24,102 bases of DNA, taken from assembly GCA_016775335.1 (NCBI GenBank), contig JAEUGJ010000024.1:56508-80609 (forward strand). Reading direction: 5' to 3'. Positions 8,987 through 16,943 of the stretch are shown here, one piece after another. Source of the stretch: Mogibacterium sp. (lineage in GTDB: Bacteria > Bacillota > Clostridia > Peptostreptococcales > Anaerovoracaceae). Below the pieces are notes generated by a model. It saw only the letters and a program-made list of their open reading frames with translations. It was not told the DNA's origin and made no database searches. The translations under genes and the position numbers were made by a program. Each line of letters starts with the position of its first letter. Positions within the stretch are counted from its first letter, which is position 1.

Positions 8987-9002
8987 AAATATTTCTCCTT
9001 TC

Positions 9003-9803
9003 TTAGATGATGTGCTTGCCGGTGAGAATACCTGCCAGCTCGTCTGTTGTTTCTTTTCCGCAGCCGTCCAGAACCCTTCCGGCGCCCTTTCTCGGCGGAG
9101 TGAAGGACTTGTAGATGTTTGTCGGAGATCCCTTCAGACCGATGGTGGTCTTGTCGATCAGCGGGTGGTCCTTCAGTGCTTCGTAATCCATTACCTTAAC
9201 CGGCATGTCAAAGCATTTTTCGGTTCCTGCCACGGACATGTATCTCGGCTCATTCAGTTCCTTGATGCAGGTAATCATGCATGGAGTGTGTGTTCTTACT
9301 ACCATGTAACCGTCTTCCAGCATTCTCTGAACGGTCAGGGTGTTTCCGTCTTTCTCGATCTTTCCGGCATATGTAATCTGCGGGATATGGAGTTTCTCCG
9401 CAATCTGCGGTCCAACCTGTGCCGTATCTCCGTCGATTGCCTGACGGCCGGCGATGATGATGTCTTCGTCCCCCAGTCCGTAGGTGTCGATTGCCGCTGC
9501 GATAATCTGAGAAGTTGCGTATGTATCGGAACCGCCGAACTCTCTTGCGGAAATCAGCACGGTTTCGTCCACGCCCATAGCCATCAGCTCTCTCAGCATG
9601 CCTTCTGCCGGAGCCGGTCCCATGGTGAATGCAACGACTTCGCAGCCGTATTCGTCTTTCAGTGTCAGAGCCGCTTCCACCGCATTCAGGTCATCCGGGT
9701 TGATGATTGTCTGCATGGATGCGCGGTTCAGCGTACCGTCATCGTTCACTGCTACCTTGCCGGAGGTATCAGGAACCTGCTTTACAGTTACCATAATTTT
9801 CAT
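9003..9803 (-). CDS. etfB: Electron transfer flavoprotein, beta subunit
   Basis: EtfB is the small subunit that pairs with EtfA and carries the second nucleotide-binding site (FAD in bifurcating forms, AMP in others). The protein has 266 residues, opens with MKIMVTVKQVPD, and carries the signature GRQAIDGDTAQVGP at 119-132, as in Etfs tied to enoyl-CoA reductases of anaerobes. The start at 9803 follows GGAGGTAA, about 10 bases upstream, and lies 15 bp after the acdB stop, so the two are probably translated in sequence. The following gene is etfA. The family is certain; the bifurcating type is inferred from the neighbours. Confidence 0.96.
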   Translation of the reverse strand: MKIMVTVKQVPDTSGKVAVNDDGTLNRASMQTIINPDDLNAVEAALTLKDEYGCEVVAFTMGPAPAEGMLRELMAMGVDETVLISAREFGGSDTYATSQIIAAAIDTYGLGDEDIIIAGRQAIDGDTAQVGPQIAEKLHIPQITYAGKIEKDGNTLTVQRMLEDGYMVVRTHTPCMITCIKELNEPRYMSVAGTEKCFDMPVKVMDYEALKDHPLIDKTTIGLKGSPTNIYKSFTPPRKGAGRVLDGCGKETTDELAGILTGKHII

Positions 9804-9818
9804 ATTTCCGTTACCTCC

Positions 9819-10964
9819 TTACTTTCTGAGCAGGCTGTTGGCGATAACCACCTGCTGGATTTCACTGGTTCCTTCGAAGATGCTCAGGATACGAGCGTCA
9901 CGATACATTCTTTCCACTCTGTACTCTTCGATATATCCGTATCCGCCGTGAATCTGAACGGCTTCGTATGCGCATCTGTTTGCCATCTCTGCGGCAAAGA
10001 ACTTCGCTTCGGAGCACGCCTTGCCGGCATCCGGGTGGTTGGCATCCTTCAGAACCGCTGCGTGATAGGTCAGCTGACGAGCCGCTTCCAGCTCGGTCTG
10101 CATCTTTGCAATCTTGAAGCTGATAGCCTGGAAATCTGCCAGTCTGTGTCCGAACTGCTTTCTTTCCATGGAATACTTCACCGCTTCGTCCAGGCAACCC
10201 TGCGCCAGTCCGATAGCCATTGCGGCTACGCCCAGACGTCCGCCGTCCAGGGTCTTCATGGCATACTGGAATCCCTTGTTCAGAGGTCCTACCAGGTTTT
10301 CCTTCGGAACACGAACGTCTTCGAATACAACGTCGCAAGTCGGATATCCCTTGATACCCATCTTCTTCTCCGGAGCGCCCAGGGAAACGCCGTCGGCGTG
10401 CATGTCCACGATGAACATGGAGATTCCTCTGGATCCCTTCTGGCTCAGATCGGTCTTTGCAAAAATAATGATCCAGTCTGCCATCGGTGCACCGGAGATA
10501 AAGCACTTACGGCCGTTGATGATGTAATCGTCGCCATCCGGGATTGCGGTAGTGGTGGTACCGCCGGCATCGGAGCCGGCACCCGGTTCGGTCAATCCGA
10601 ATACCATGATCTTCTCACCGCTTGCAACCAGCGGCAGATATTTTTCCTTCTGCTCTTTGCTTCCTGCTAGCATCAGCGGGCCGCCGCCCAGAGAGTTGGA
10701 TGTGTTTGCATAGATTGCCAGTACCAGATCCTGACGGGCAAATTCCTCGTCCATCAGTACAAAGGAAAGGCTGTCGCCGCCGGCTCCGCCGTATTCCGCC
10801 GGAATCTTTGTTCCCATGAAGCCGTAGCGAGCCATTTTTTTATGCATCTCCCAGTTGAATTCGCCGGTGAGATCCAGTTCGTCCTGCAGTTCCTTTGTGA
10901 ATTCCGTCTCTGCAAACTGACGGAACAGCTTCTGCTGCAGGGCATGCTTTTTGTCAAGAATCAT
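9819..10964 (-). CDS. acdB: Acyl-CoA dehydrogenase (enoyl-CoA reductase of the operon)
   Basis: This flavoenzyme is expected to run in the reductive direction, taking the 2-enoyl-CoA made by the dehydratase to the saturated acyl-CoA with electrons from EtfBA. The protein has 381 residues, the usual length. It has the FAD-binding block FGLTEPGAGSD near residue 120, a second block around ERKQFGHRLADFQAI, and the C-terminal FEGTSEIQ. There Glu364 aligns with the catalytic base of medium-chain acyl-CoA dehydrogenases. The ribosome site AAGGAGGAG sits 4-5 bases before the ATG. It heads the acdB-etfB-etfA-buk half of the operon. The symbol follows the Clostridioides difficile isocaproate pathway, and the acyl chain used here is unknown. 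Confidence 0.93.
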   Translation of the reverse strand: MILDKKHALQQKLFRQFAETEFTKELQDELDLTGEFNWEMHKKMARYGFMGTKIPAEYGGAGGDSLSFVLMDEEFARQDLVLAIYANTSNSLGGGPLMLAGSKEQKEKYLPLVASGEKIMVFGLTEPGAGSDAGGTTTTAIPDGDDYIINGRKCFISGAPMADWIIIFAKTDLSQKGSRGISMFIVDMHADGVSLGAPEKKMGIKGYPTCDVVFEDVRVPKENLVGPLNKGFQYAMKTLDGGRLGVAAMAIGLAQGCLDEAVKYSMERKQFGHRLADFQAISFKIAKMQTELEAARQLTYHAAVLKDANHPDAGKACSEAKFFAAEMANRCAYEAVQIHGGYGYIEEYRVERMYRDARILSIFEGTSEIQQVVIANSLLRK

Positions 10965-10983
10965 GTTCTCCTCCTTGATTTTT

Positions 10984-11019
10984 GTTTTAAAATGCCGGGA
11001 GAGTAAGCCCCCTCCCGGC
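10984..11019 (-). terminator. Terminator-like hairpin between ldhA and acdB (possible attenuator)
   Basis: On the minus strand GCCGGGAG (11019-11012) and CTCCCGGC (11001-10994) form an 8-bp GC-rich stem with a 10-base loop, followed by ATTTTAAAAC. The T run is short, so termination is probably partial. This would give the upstream dehydratase genes more transcript than the acdB-etf-buk genes. Confidence 0.5.
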
Positions 11020-11033
11020 CTTACCGATTCGTT

Positions 11034-12035
11034 TTATTGTGGAATTTCGTGTGCGGACGAACCCTTGGTCAGCACTTCGTAAATTCCGTCAATACCGGAG
11101 AGTGCCATGGATCTGCCGGCCTCTTCCGTAAAGAATGCCATGTGCGGCGTGTGAACTACGTTCACGAAGGACCGCAGATACTTCAGCTTGAAGTACGGCA
11201 TTCCCGGCGTGCGGATGATATCCTCATCGTGCGGAATGTGGATGATTCCCTCTTCGCCCGGGAACGCATCCATGAACAGTGCACCGATTTTCTCGGACTC
11301 CACACCGTCGATGATGGCATCGATATCCATCAGACCGCCGCGGGCATTGTTTACCAGAACCACGCCGTTCTTCATCTTCGACAGTGCCTCTCCGTCGATC
11401 ATGTTCTCTGTGCTCTCGGACAGGTTGGTGTGCAGTGTGATAACATCGGATTCCTTGTACAGGGTGTCCAGATCCACGTAAGTTGCATATTCTTTTACTG
11501 CATCGTTCTGGTACATATCGTATGCCAGGATGCGGCATCCGAATCCGGACAGAATCTTGATGACGGTATATCCGATCTTGCCGGCACCGACAACACCCAC
11601 GGTGAGGGAGCGCAGCTCCCGGCTCATTTTACCCTTCAGCGTAAAGTCGTTGTCGTTTGTGTTGTACAGCGCCTTCTTCGCTTTCCGGATGCTCATCAGG
11701 ATTGCCATTACGGTGTATTCCGCAACGCCGTTCGGAGCGTAGCTTCCGTGGGTAATCCGAAGTCCCAGCTCTCTTGCGTACGGAACGTCGATGTAGTCGT
11801 ATCCCACGCAGCGGAACGCCTGAACCTTTACGCCGTTCTCAACCATTGTGTCCAGAATGCTCTTGGAGAAATCACTCTGTCCCAGTGTGGTCACGCCGTC
11901 GCAGCCCTTGCTCATCTCCACGGTGGAAGAATCCAGAATCGCTCCGGTGGAAATCAGTTCGATTCCCAGTTCCTTGCAGCGAGCTTCAATAACCGGTTTC
12001 TCGTCCGGACGGACTTCATAAGCAGCAATTTTCAT
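11034..12035 (-). CDS. ldhA: D-2-hydroxyacid dehydrogenase (2-oxo acid reductase)
   Basis: The enzyme reduces a 2-oxo acid from amino-acid transamination to the (R)-2-hydroxy acid with NADH. The protein has 333 residues. It has the D-lactate dehydrogenase family layout: CVGYDYIDV near residue 80, a GAGKIG nucleotide motif at 150-155, and Asp174 after the second strand, which favours NAD over NADP. The catalytic candidates are Arg232 (NNARGG), Glu261 or Glu262, and His298 (HTPHMAF). AAAGGAG lies 8 bases before the ATG. The 128-bp gap to hadA holds small inverted repeats (GACCC/GGGTC and GTGTA/TACAC) but no clear promoter. By analogy the product could be 2-hydroxyisocaproate, phenyllactate or indolelactate. 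Family assignment is firm, substrate is not. Confidence 0.92.
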   Translation of the reverse strand: MKIAAYEVRPDEKPVIEARCKELGIELISTGAILDSSTVEMSKGCDGVTTLGQSDFSKSILDTMVENGVKVQAFRCVGYDYIDVPYARELGLRITHGSYAPNGVAEYTVMAILMSIRKAKKALYNTNDNDFTLKGKMSRELRSLTVGVVGAGKIGYTVIKILSGFGCRILAYDMYQNDAVKEYATYVDLDTLYKESDVITLHTNLSESTENMIDGEALSKMKNGVVLVNNARGGLMDIDAIIDGVESEKIGALFMDAFPGEEGIIHIPHDEDIIRTPGMPYFKLKYLRSFVNVVHTPHMAFFTEEAGRSMALSGIDGIYEVLTKGSSAHEIPQ

Positions 12036-12163
12036 ATCTTTTTCTCCTTTACCTTTGACCCTCTGCCGGGTCCCGTTTTGATCACTAATTTGTTTCCAGT
12101 CCCTAACTCTATAGCAGCCGGTGTAAAAACATTTTCACGATCTACACGTTTCCGATATGTCGG

Positions 12164-13408
12164 CTAGTCTCTCAAAGCCGGGTCCATCGGAATGGCAGCG
12201 CCTTCTTCCAGAAGTTTTGCTACTTCTTCATCGGAATATCCGTATTCCTTCAGAATGCTTTCGGTCTGTTCACCCAGATACGGTCCTCTGTTGTATTCCG
12301 GCAGACCCATTTCCTTGAACATTACAGGCGGTCTAACCAGCGTCCGCTTGTTTCCGTTGCTGTACTGCATTTCGTAGAAAATGTCGGAAGCCCATGCCTG
12401 CTTGTCTTCCAGCAGGGTATCCCAGTTCTGAGCCACTGCGTAAGGCAGGTCGGCCGCATCCAGAATCTTGCACCACTCGTCGCAGGTCTTTCCGCGGAAC
12501 TCGTTGGTAATCCATTCCGAGAATTCCTTTCTGTTCGGAACCAGGTTCTTCTGCGGATAGAACTTCGGATTCTCTGCCATTTCCGGATGTCCCATGGCGT
12601 TCATGAGAACCGGATAGTGTCTGTCGTACTGCGGCATCGCAATCTGGAGCCACTGATCGTCGGATGTCTGATATGCCAAGGTCAGCGGGTTACCGTTCTC
12701 CCATCTCTCCATCGGGAACTTGCAGCTGTCGGAGCCATACTGGCTGGCCTGCAACATGAGGGATACGTCCCATACGGCACTGTGGAAGAGGGATACCACA
12801 ACCTGATCGCCTTCGCCGGTGGTCTTTGCACGATACAGCGCTGCCAGCACGCCGGCTGCCAGGTTCATTGCCACCTGGTGATCTCCGAAGCCCTGTACGG
12901 TGAGCATCGGCAGGCTCTTTTTGTCTCTCAGAGGTCCCAGAATTCCGCCTCTTGCATAGAATGCGGTGAAATCGAATCCCGGCAGGTCTTTGTCCGGTCC
13001 AACTTCGCCGTATCCGGAGACATATCCGAATACCAATGCCGGATACTTTGCGTGGAGGGTTTCCCAATCCAGGCCGGCTCTCTTCAGCGGTCCCTGACGC
13101 CAGTTGCAGATGAATACATCCGCATCGGCAATCAACTTCTCCAGAGCTGCTCTTCCTTCTTCAGATTTCGTGTTCAGGGAAATACATCTCTTGCCGGCAT
13201 TCTCCAGGTCGTAGGATGTGTTTTCCTTCTGATCCAGCGGACGACCTTCGTTCACAGCGGTGTATCTCAGCGGATCGCCCTTCGGCGCTTCTACCTTGAT
13301 AACATCTGCACCCAGGTCTGCGAGGAATCTTGCGGTACAAGGAGCGGCAATAAATGTTGCCAGCTCTACAACCTTTACCCCTTCCAGAGGGAGTCTTACT
13401 TCGCTCAT
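12164..13408 (-). CDS. hadA: Class III CoA-transferase for 2-hydroxyacyl-CoA formation
   Basis: This is a family III (CaiB/BaiF, Frc, FldA-type) CoA-transferase that moves CoA from the end-product acyl-CoA to the (R)-2-hydroxy acid, so activation costs no ATP. The protein has 414 residues. The N-terminus reads LPLEGVKVVELATFIAAP, then LADLGADVIKVEAP with DPLR, all typical. Asp146 in GFDFTAFYARGG is placed like the catalytic Asp that forms the acyl anhydride in this family. An AGGAGG site is 7 bases before the ATG. It follows hadC by 24 bp. Together with the dehydratase and activator this matches the had and fld clusters of Clostridioides difficile and Clostridium sporogenes. Which acid it prefers cannot be read from the sequence. 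Confidence 0.92.
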   Translation of the reverse strand: MSEVRLPLEGVKVVELATFIAAPCTARFLADLGADVIKVEAPKGDPLRYTAVNEGRPLDQKENTSYDLENAGKRCISLNTKSEEGRAALEKLIADADVFICNWRQGPLKRAGLDWETLHAKYPALVFGYVSGYGEVGPDKDLPGFDFTAFYARGGILGPLRDKKSLPMLTVQGFGDHQVAMNLAAGVLAALYRAKTTGEGDQVVVSLFHSAVWDVSLMLQASQYGSDSCKFPMERWENGNPLTLAYQTSDDQWLQIAMPQYDRHYPVLMNAMGHPEMAENPKFYPQKNLVPNRKEFSEWITNEFRGKTCDEWCKILDAADLPYAVAQNWDTLLEDKQAWASDIFYEMQYSNGNKRTLVRPPVMFKEMGLPEYNRGPYLGEQTESILKEYGYSDEEVAKLLEEGAAIPMDPALRD

Positions 13409-13432
13409 TTCATAACCTCCTGCTTTTCTAAG

Positions 13433-14548
13433 CTACATATTCACCATATCTCGGAATGTTTCGAGATTGGTTCGAATCTGTTCAAACTGCTTCATCTGAC
13501 GGTCTACTTCGATTAATGTCACCGGAATGTCCGCCTTTTCGCAAGCCTTCTTGATCATCACGTAGTCGAATTCTTCCGGATCGCAGAACTTCGTCATGAC
13601 CACGATAACGCCCTTGGCGTTTCTTTCTTTTGCCGTGTCCACAATCCACTGTACTCTCGGCTTTTCCACGTTATAGAGAACGGAACAGTTGTCCATATTT
13701 CCGAACTTCTCTGCCAGTGCCTGAAGGGCATCGTCGCCTTCCGGAACATCGGTCCGATACTGACGGGACTGTGCCGCTACATCGTCGGCCACAATGTGGA
13801 ATCCCAGCTCATCCATGATGGCATTCAGCTGCGGTGCGTCTGTCAGGATACCGGAGACGATAACCGGAAGCTTTTCCTCTGCCGGTGCGGTGCCTTCCAG
13901 TTCCTTAATGAGCTGCTCTACCAGTGCGGTGTGCTCTTCCTTCAGCATGAAGAACGCACTCTTGAACAGGTCGCTACGCTGTGCCGCTGTGATTTCAGGA
14001 TGGTTCGCCAGAACTTCTTCTGCCTGACGCATAACTTGATTGTGTCTGTTATAGATTCGATTGGACTCTGCCAGTGCGGCTGTGTCGAACTTGCCACCCA
14101 GCTTCTCCAGATCGTGAATCACTCTTTCGTATCCGGCCTTGGTATACGCAATGCCGTATGCCGGTTTTCTGTGCTGCGGATAGGTCATCGGGATGAACGG
14201 AATGTCCTTTACGGCATATTTCCAGTTCTCACCCAGCGTCTTCAGTGTATCGCACAGAGACGGAATGACGATTGCGCTGGCACCCTTATAAGCTCCGTTG
14301 ATTCCCAGCTCCAGCATGGACTGCACGATGGAACATAGGAATGCCGGAAAATATTCTTTGGAACGGTTCAGTTCAACATCAGCACCCCACGCGCCCATTG
14401 GCACGAATCCCATTGAATGGAGTATTTCTTCAGGAGTATAGACAGGGGAAGTCAAAACGACTTTTTTACCCTGTTGGAGATAGGAATCCATCTGAGCACG
14501 CGGTGCTGTTGCTATCTTATGAAACTGATCGAAAATTTCGTTTACCAT
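13433..14548 (-). CDS. hadC: 2-Hydroxyacyl-CoA dehydratase, small (beta/HgdB-like) subunit
   Basis: One half of the [4Fe-4S] dehydratase that removes water from (R)-2-hydroxyacyl-CoA through a ketyl-radical mechanism. I start it at the ATG at 14548 (371 residues), two bases after the hadB stop and just after GGGAGAG. The frame is open further upstream but that part overlaps hadB and is low-complexity. Cysteines fit for iron-sulphur ligation are Cys72 (FLCS), Cys99 (SLCDT) and Cys322 (KFCDPEEFD). The N-terminal block SPVYTPEEILHSMGFVPMGAWG is typical of the HgdB/FldC/HadC family. The near-overlap with hadB indicates translational coupling of the two subunits in a 1:1 complex. Confidence 0.93.
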   Translation of the reverse strand: MVNEIFDQFHKIATAPRAQMDSYLQQGKKVVLTSPVYTPEEILHSMGFVPMGAWGADVELNRSKEYFPAFLCSIVQSMLELGINGAYKGASAIVIPSLCDTLKTLGENWKYAVKDIPFIPMTYPQHRKPAYGIAYTKAGYERVIHDLEKLGGKFDTAALAESNRIYNRHNQVMRQAEEVLANHPEITAAQRSDLFKSAFFMLKEEHTALVEQLIKELEGTAPAEEKLPVIVSGILTDAPQLNAIMDELGFHIVADDVAAQSRQYRTDVPEGDDALQALAEKFGNMDNCSVLYNVEKPRVQWIVDTAKERNAKGVIVVMTKFCDPEEFDYVMIKKACEKADIPVTLIEVDRQMKQFEQIRTNLETFRDMVNM

Positions 14549-14550
14549 CG

Positions 14551-15789
14551 TTACTCTCCCTTCGCTTCTTTGTTCGCTTCCATGATTTCCATCAAGCCCT
14601 GTACGCGGGTATCGTACTGTGCTTCGGAGAAGTTCCGCGGATCTGCCTGGTCGCCGTCGAAACTGGTTACCGGAATTCCGCAAGCTTCGCCGATCTGACG
14701 GCTCATCTCGCTCATGAATCCGCTCCACAGTTTGCAGGAACGGTTGGTATGAACCAGAAGTCCTTCCACGTTGTTGTCCTTGCAGAGCTTGATTCTCTTG
14801 TCTCTGGATTTCTCAAGGTTGATGGCGTTCGGTACGCTGCAGTATGCGGCAATCATCTCATCGAAGGAGTGATAGTCAAAACCGAATGCATCGGCATAGA
14901 TGGTGGTTACCATGTTGATGCCTCTGTCCCGCAGGCCGTGAGAGGTTGCTCTCAGATATGGCCAGCAAGCGATTCCTTCGAACATCACTCTGTATTTCTC
15001 TTCGCCGCGATAGGTGCTGGTGCCGTTCTCGTGGTTTTCTTTGTATTCTTTCAGGAGCTGCTCCATCGCCTCTCCGGCCGCTTCCTTACCTCTTGCGGTT
15101 ACCATTACCGCCATGTGGTTCAGAAGGTCAAAGCCGTTGAACGGAGATGGTGTGTACTTCGCCTGTGCCGTTGCATCCAGCCATGCTCTGCTGGAGCGGC
15201 AGCTGAATCCGGTCACTTCCTTGAACCGCTCGTCGGACCACTTCAGGTCGAACAGGTTCTCCAGGGTGTGTACCGCATCCCAGAACTGAGCGGATACATA
15301 ATCGATTTCCGCCTGGGACACTTCGTAATCCGGGTTGAACGGAATGTCCAGAAGGATCATCGGGATATTCAGTTCAATGGCCAGGTTTTCGTACCATTTA
15401 ATCATGCAGTTGCAGATGTTGTTGCAGCAGAGCAGTACATCCGGCATTGCCACGTCCTGCTCCGGACATTCCTTCAGCTTCGCGTACGCCATGCTGATTC
15501 GAGCATACGCACAGATGTCGTTGGAATATCCATCCGCTTCTGCCACTTCGCACATTCTTTCGCCGGCACCTCTTGCAGCAATTCCCGCTGCCTGGTTCTC
15601 CGGATATGCAGTTGCCAGTCCCAAAGTTTCCGGAATTTCTACCGGGAAGTTACTGGATACCCATGCAACCGGTTTTCCTTCCTTCTTCGCCTCGATGGCA
15701 TCCGCAAATGCATCGGAAGCGATTTTACCGAGTTTGTACTTCGCCGAATTCGGATCCACCGGACGGCGGGCTTTCTTTTCCTCTGCCAT
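14551..15789 (-). CDS. hadB: 2-Hydroxyacyl-CoA dehydratase, large (alpha) subunit
   Basis: This is the large subunit of the oxygen-sensitive dehydratase, acting with HadC and activated by HadI. The protein has 412 residues. It closely resembles Clostridioides difficile HadB as I recall it: YPENQAAG, YSNDICAYAR, LLCCNNICN, IKWYEN, SPSPFNGFDLL, RGEEKYR, CWPY, NRSCKLW and FDGDQADPR all occur in order. Cys93, Cys126 (with neighbouring Cys121 and Cys122) and Cys352 are placed like the three cluster ligands of HadB. The AGGAGG site is 5 bases before the ATG. The 73-bp gap to hadI holds no clear terminator. The HadB resemblance leans towards aliphatic or aromatic 2-hydroxyacyl-CoA substrates, but that is inference. 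Confidence 0.95.
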   Translation of the reverse strand: MAEEKKARRPVDPNSAKYKLGKIASDAFADAIEAKKEGKPVAWVSSNFPVEIPETLGLATAYPENQAAGIAARGAGERMCEVAEADGYSNDICAYARISMAYAKLKECPEQDVAMPDVLLCCNNICNCMIKWYENLAIELNIPMILLDIPFNPDYEVSQAEIDYVSAQFWDAVHTLENLFDLKWSDERFKEVTGFSCRSSRAWLDATAQAKYTPSPFNGFDLLNHMAVMVTARGKEAAGEAMEQLLKEYKENHENGTSTYRGEEKYRVMFEGIACWPYLRATSHGLRDRGINMVTTIYADAFGFDYHSFDEMIAAYCSVPNAINLEKSRDKRIKLCKDNNVEGLLVHTNRSCKLWSGFMSEMSRQIGEACGIPVTSFDGDQADPRNFSEAQYDTRVQGLMEIMEANKEAKGE

Positions 15790-15862
15790 AAGAACCTCCT
15801 GCTTTCTTTCGCAATTCAGTAATGTGTTGTAAAAATAATATTCTCTTCAATAGCTCATCCGG

Positions 15863-16639
15863 CTATTTCGTCGCTTGTCGATAGGCGTACAGCGCTGCGC
15901 CGATTGCCCCGAAGTACTGTGCCAGCGGATCCACCGCGATCTCCATGTCCAGGCTTTCGGACAATGCCCTTCGTACGGCACCGTTCTTTGCCACTCCACC
16001 GGACATGCACACCATAGGCGTTACGCCAGCCCTCCTTGCCAGTGCGGACACCCGGGCTGCCACGCTGCTGCAGATTCCTGCAATCAGATCTTCTCGTTTC
16101 ACCCCATTTGCCAGCTGGCTGATGACTTCCGATTCAGCGAACACCGTGCAAGTGCTTGAGATCGAGGCCGGATTGCTGGATTTTGCTGCACAGGCATCAA
16201 AGTCGCCAATGTCCATTTGGAGAATCGTTGCCATCACATCCAGAAAACGTCCTGTGCCTGCCGCACACTTGTCATTCATGACGAAGTTGGACATTCTGCC
16301 GCTTTCCGACAAGACGATGACTTTCGCATCCTGTCCTCCGATGTCGATGACGCTTCGGAGTTCCGGGAAAACGAACCGTCCGCCCAGTCCGTGACAGGTC
16401 AGCTCGCTGACCTCGCCGTCGCCGAATTCGAAATTTTTTCTTCCGTATCCGGTTACAATCGTTCTTGCAACGTCCTCAGGTGTTATTTCACACTCCTTCA
16501 GAACGGTATCCATCGCTTTCTTGGGACTGTCCGTACCCATACCTCCCACAAGGAGACTTTTTCCGATGATTTCTTTTCCATCCCGAAGGAGAATGCATTT
16601 CGATGTTGTCGATCCGATATCAATTCCCAGTGTGATCAT
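15863..16639 (-). CDS. hadI: ATP-dependent activator of 2-hydroxyacyl-CoA dehydratase
   Basis: This 'archerase' is a homodimeric ASKHA ATPase with one [4Fe-4S] cluster shared between subunits. It uses ATP hydrolysis to inject one high-energy electron into the dehydratase, which then turns over many times. The protein has 258 residues, the family length. Visible motifs are GIDIGSTTSK (5-14), DIGGQDAK (99-106), NDKCAAGTGRFLD with Cys125, SSTCTVFAESEV with Cys164, and SGGVAKN. The two cysteines are the bridging-cluster ligands of the HgdC family. It is the first gene of the operon, 35 bases after the predicted transcription start, with a GGGGTGG ribosome site. Confidence 0.96.
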   Translation of the reverse strand: MITLGIDIGSTTSKCILLRDGKEIIGKSLLVGGMGTDSPKKAMDTVLKECEITPEDVARTIVTGYGRKNFEFGDGEVSELTCHGLGGRFVFPELRSVIDIGGQDAKVIVLSESGRMSNFVMNDKCAAGTGRFLDVMATILQMDIGDFDACAAKSSNPASISSTCTVFAESEVISQLANGVKREDLIAGICSSVAARVSALARRAGVTPMVCMSGGVAKNGAVRRALSESLDMEIAVDPLAQYFGAIGAALYAYRQATK

Positions 16640-16680
16640 TTTCCACCCCTGACATTTTGTGTTTTCTTTAATGCAATTCC

Positions 16681-16708
16681 ATTATAACAACCGTTAATTT
16701 TTCGTCAA
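16681..16708 (-). promoter_or_regulatory. Promoter of the hadI-buk operon
   Basis: On the minus strand TTGACG (16708-16703) is separated by 16 bases from a perfect TATAAT (16686-16681). Transcription would begin near 16674, leaving a leader of about 35 bases before hadI. It is one of the best-matching promoters in the window, which suits a major fermentation operon. Confidence 0.8.
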
Positions 16709-16734
16709 TATCCATCGGCGATTTTGTGAGCGAT

Positions 16735-16748
16735 TTAACAACTGGTAA
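16735..16748. promoter_or_regulatory. Candidate LysR-type regulator box upstream of hadI
   Basis: TTAACAACTGGTAA is an imperfect dyad that contains a T-N11-A pattern. It is centred about 67 bases upstream of the predicted hadI transcription start, where LysR-type proteins usually bind. T-N11-A is loose and common in AT-rich DNA, so this is only a candidate. Confidence 0.35.
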
Positions 16749-16873
16749 TACTTTCAATTTGCAAGGAATTCTTTTTATCTAAATTTTCCTTGATTTCAAA
16801 GGGTTTTGTCTTGTCAAGTTTTTATCGATATTTTCTATAGACTATCTATCGTTTGATAAATTTTTTTCATATA

Positions 16874-16902
16874 TTGCATTAATATTCATTGAATTCTATA
16901 AT
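16874..16902 (+). promoter_or_regulatory. Promoter of the LysR-type regulator
   Basis: TTGCAT (16874-16879), a 17-base spacer and TATAAT (16897-16902) stand upstream of the regulator. Transcription would start near 16909, 35 bases before the ATG. Between this and the hadI promoter lie AT-rich DNA and two short dyads, TATCGATA (16823-16830) and TATC-GTTT-GATA (16847-16858), which are possible operators. Confidence 0.65.
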
Positions 16903-16943
16903 GAAAATGATTCGTTCTAACATCAGATTGATGGAGTTTGCCT

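Noticed and set aside
9012..10670. A 552-codon plus-strand open frame across etfB and acdB
   Set aside because: It is the antisense of two well-supported genes and shows no protein family features.
14549..14728. N-terminal extension of hadC
   Set aside because: The extra 60 codons overlap hadB, are rich in Arg and Ser without similarity to the family, and a good ribosome site sits right before the ATG at 14548.
16823..16858. TATCGATA and TATC-GTTT-GATA as proven operators
   Set aside because: Short dyads are common in AT-rich intergenic DNA. They are mentioned as possible sites only.
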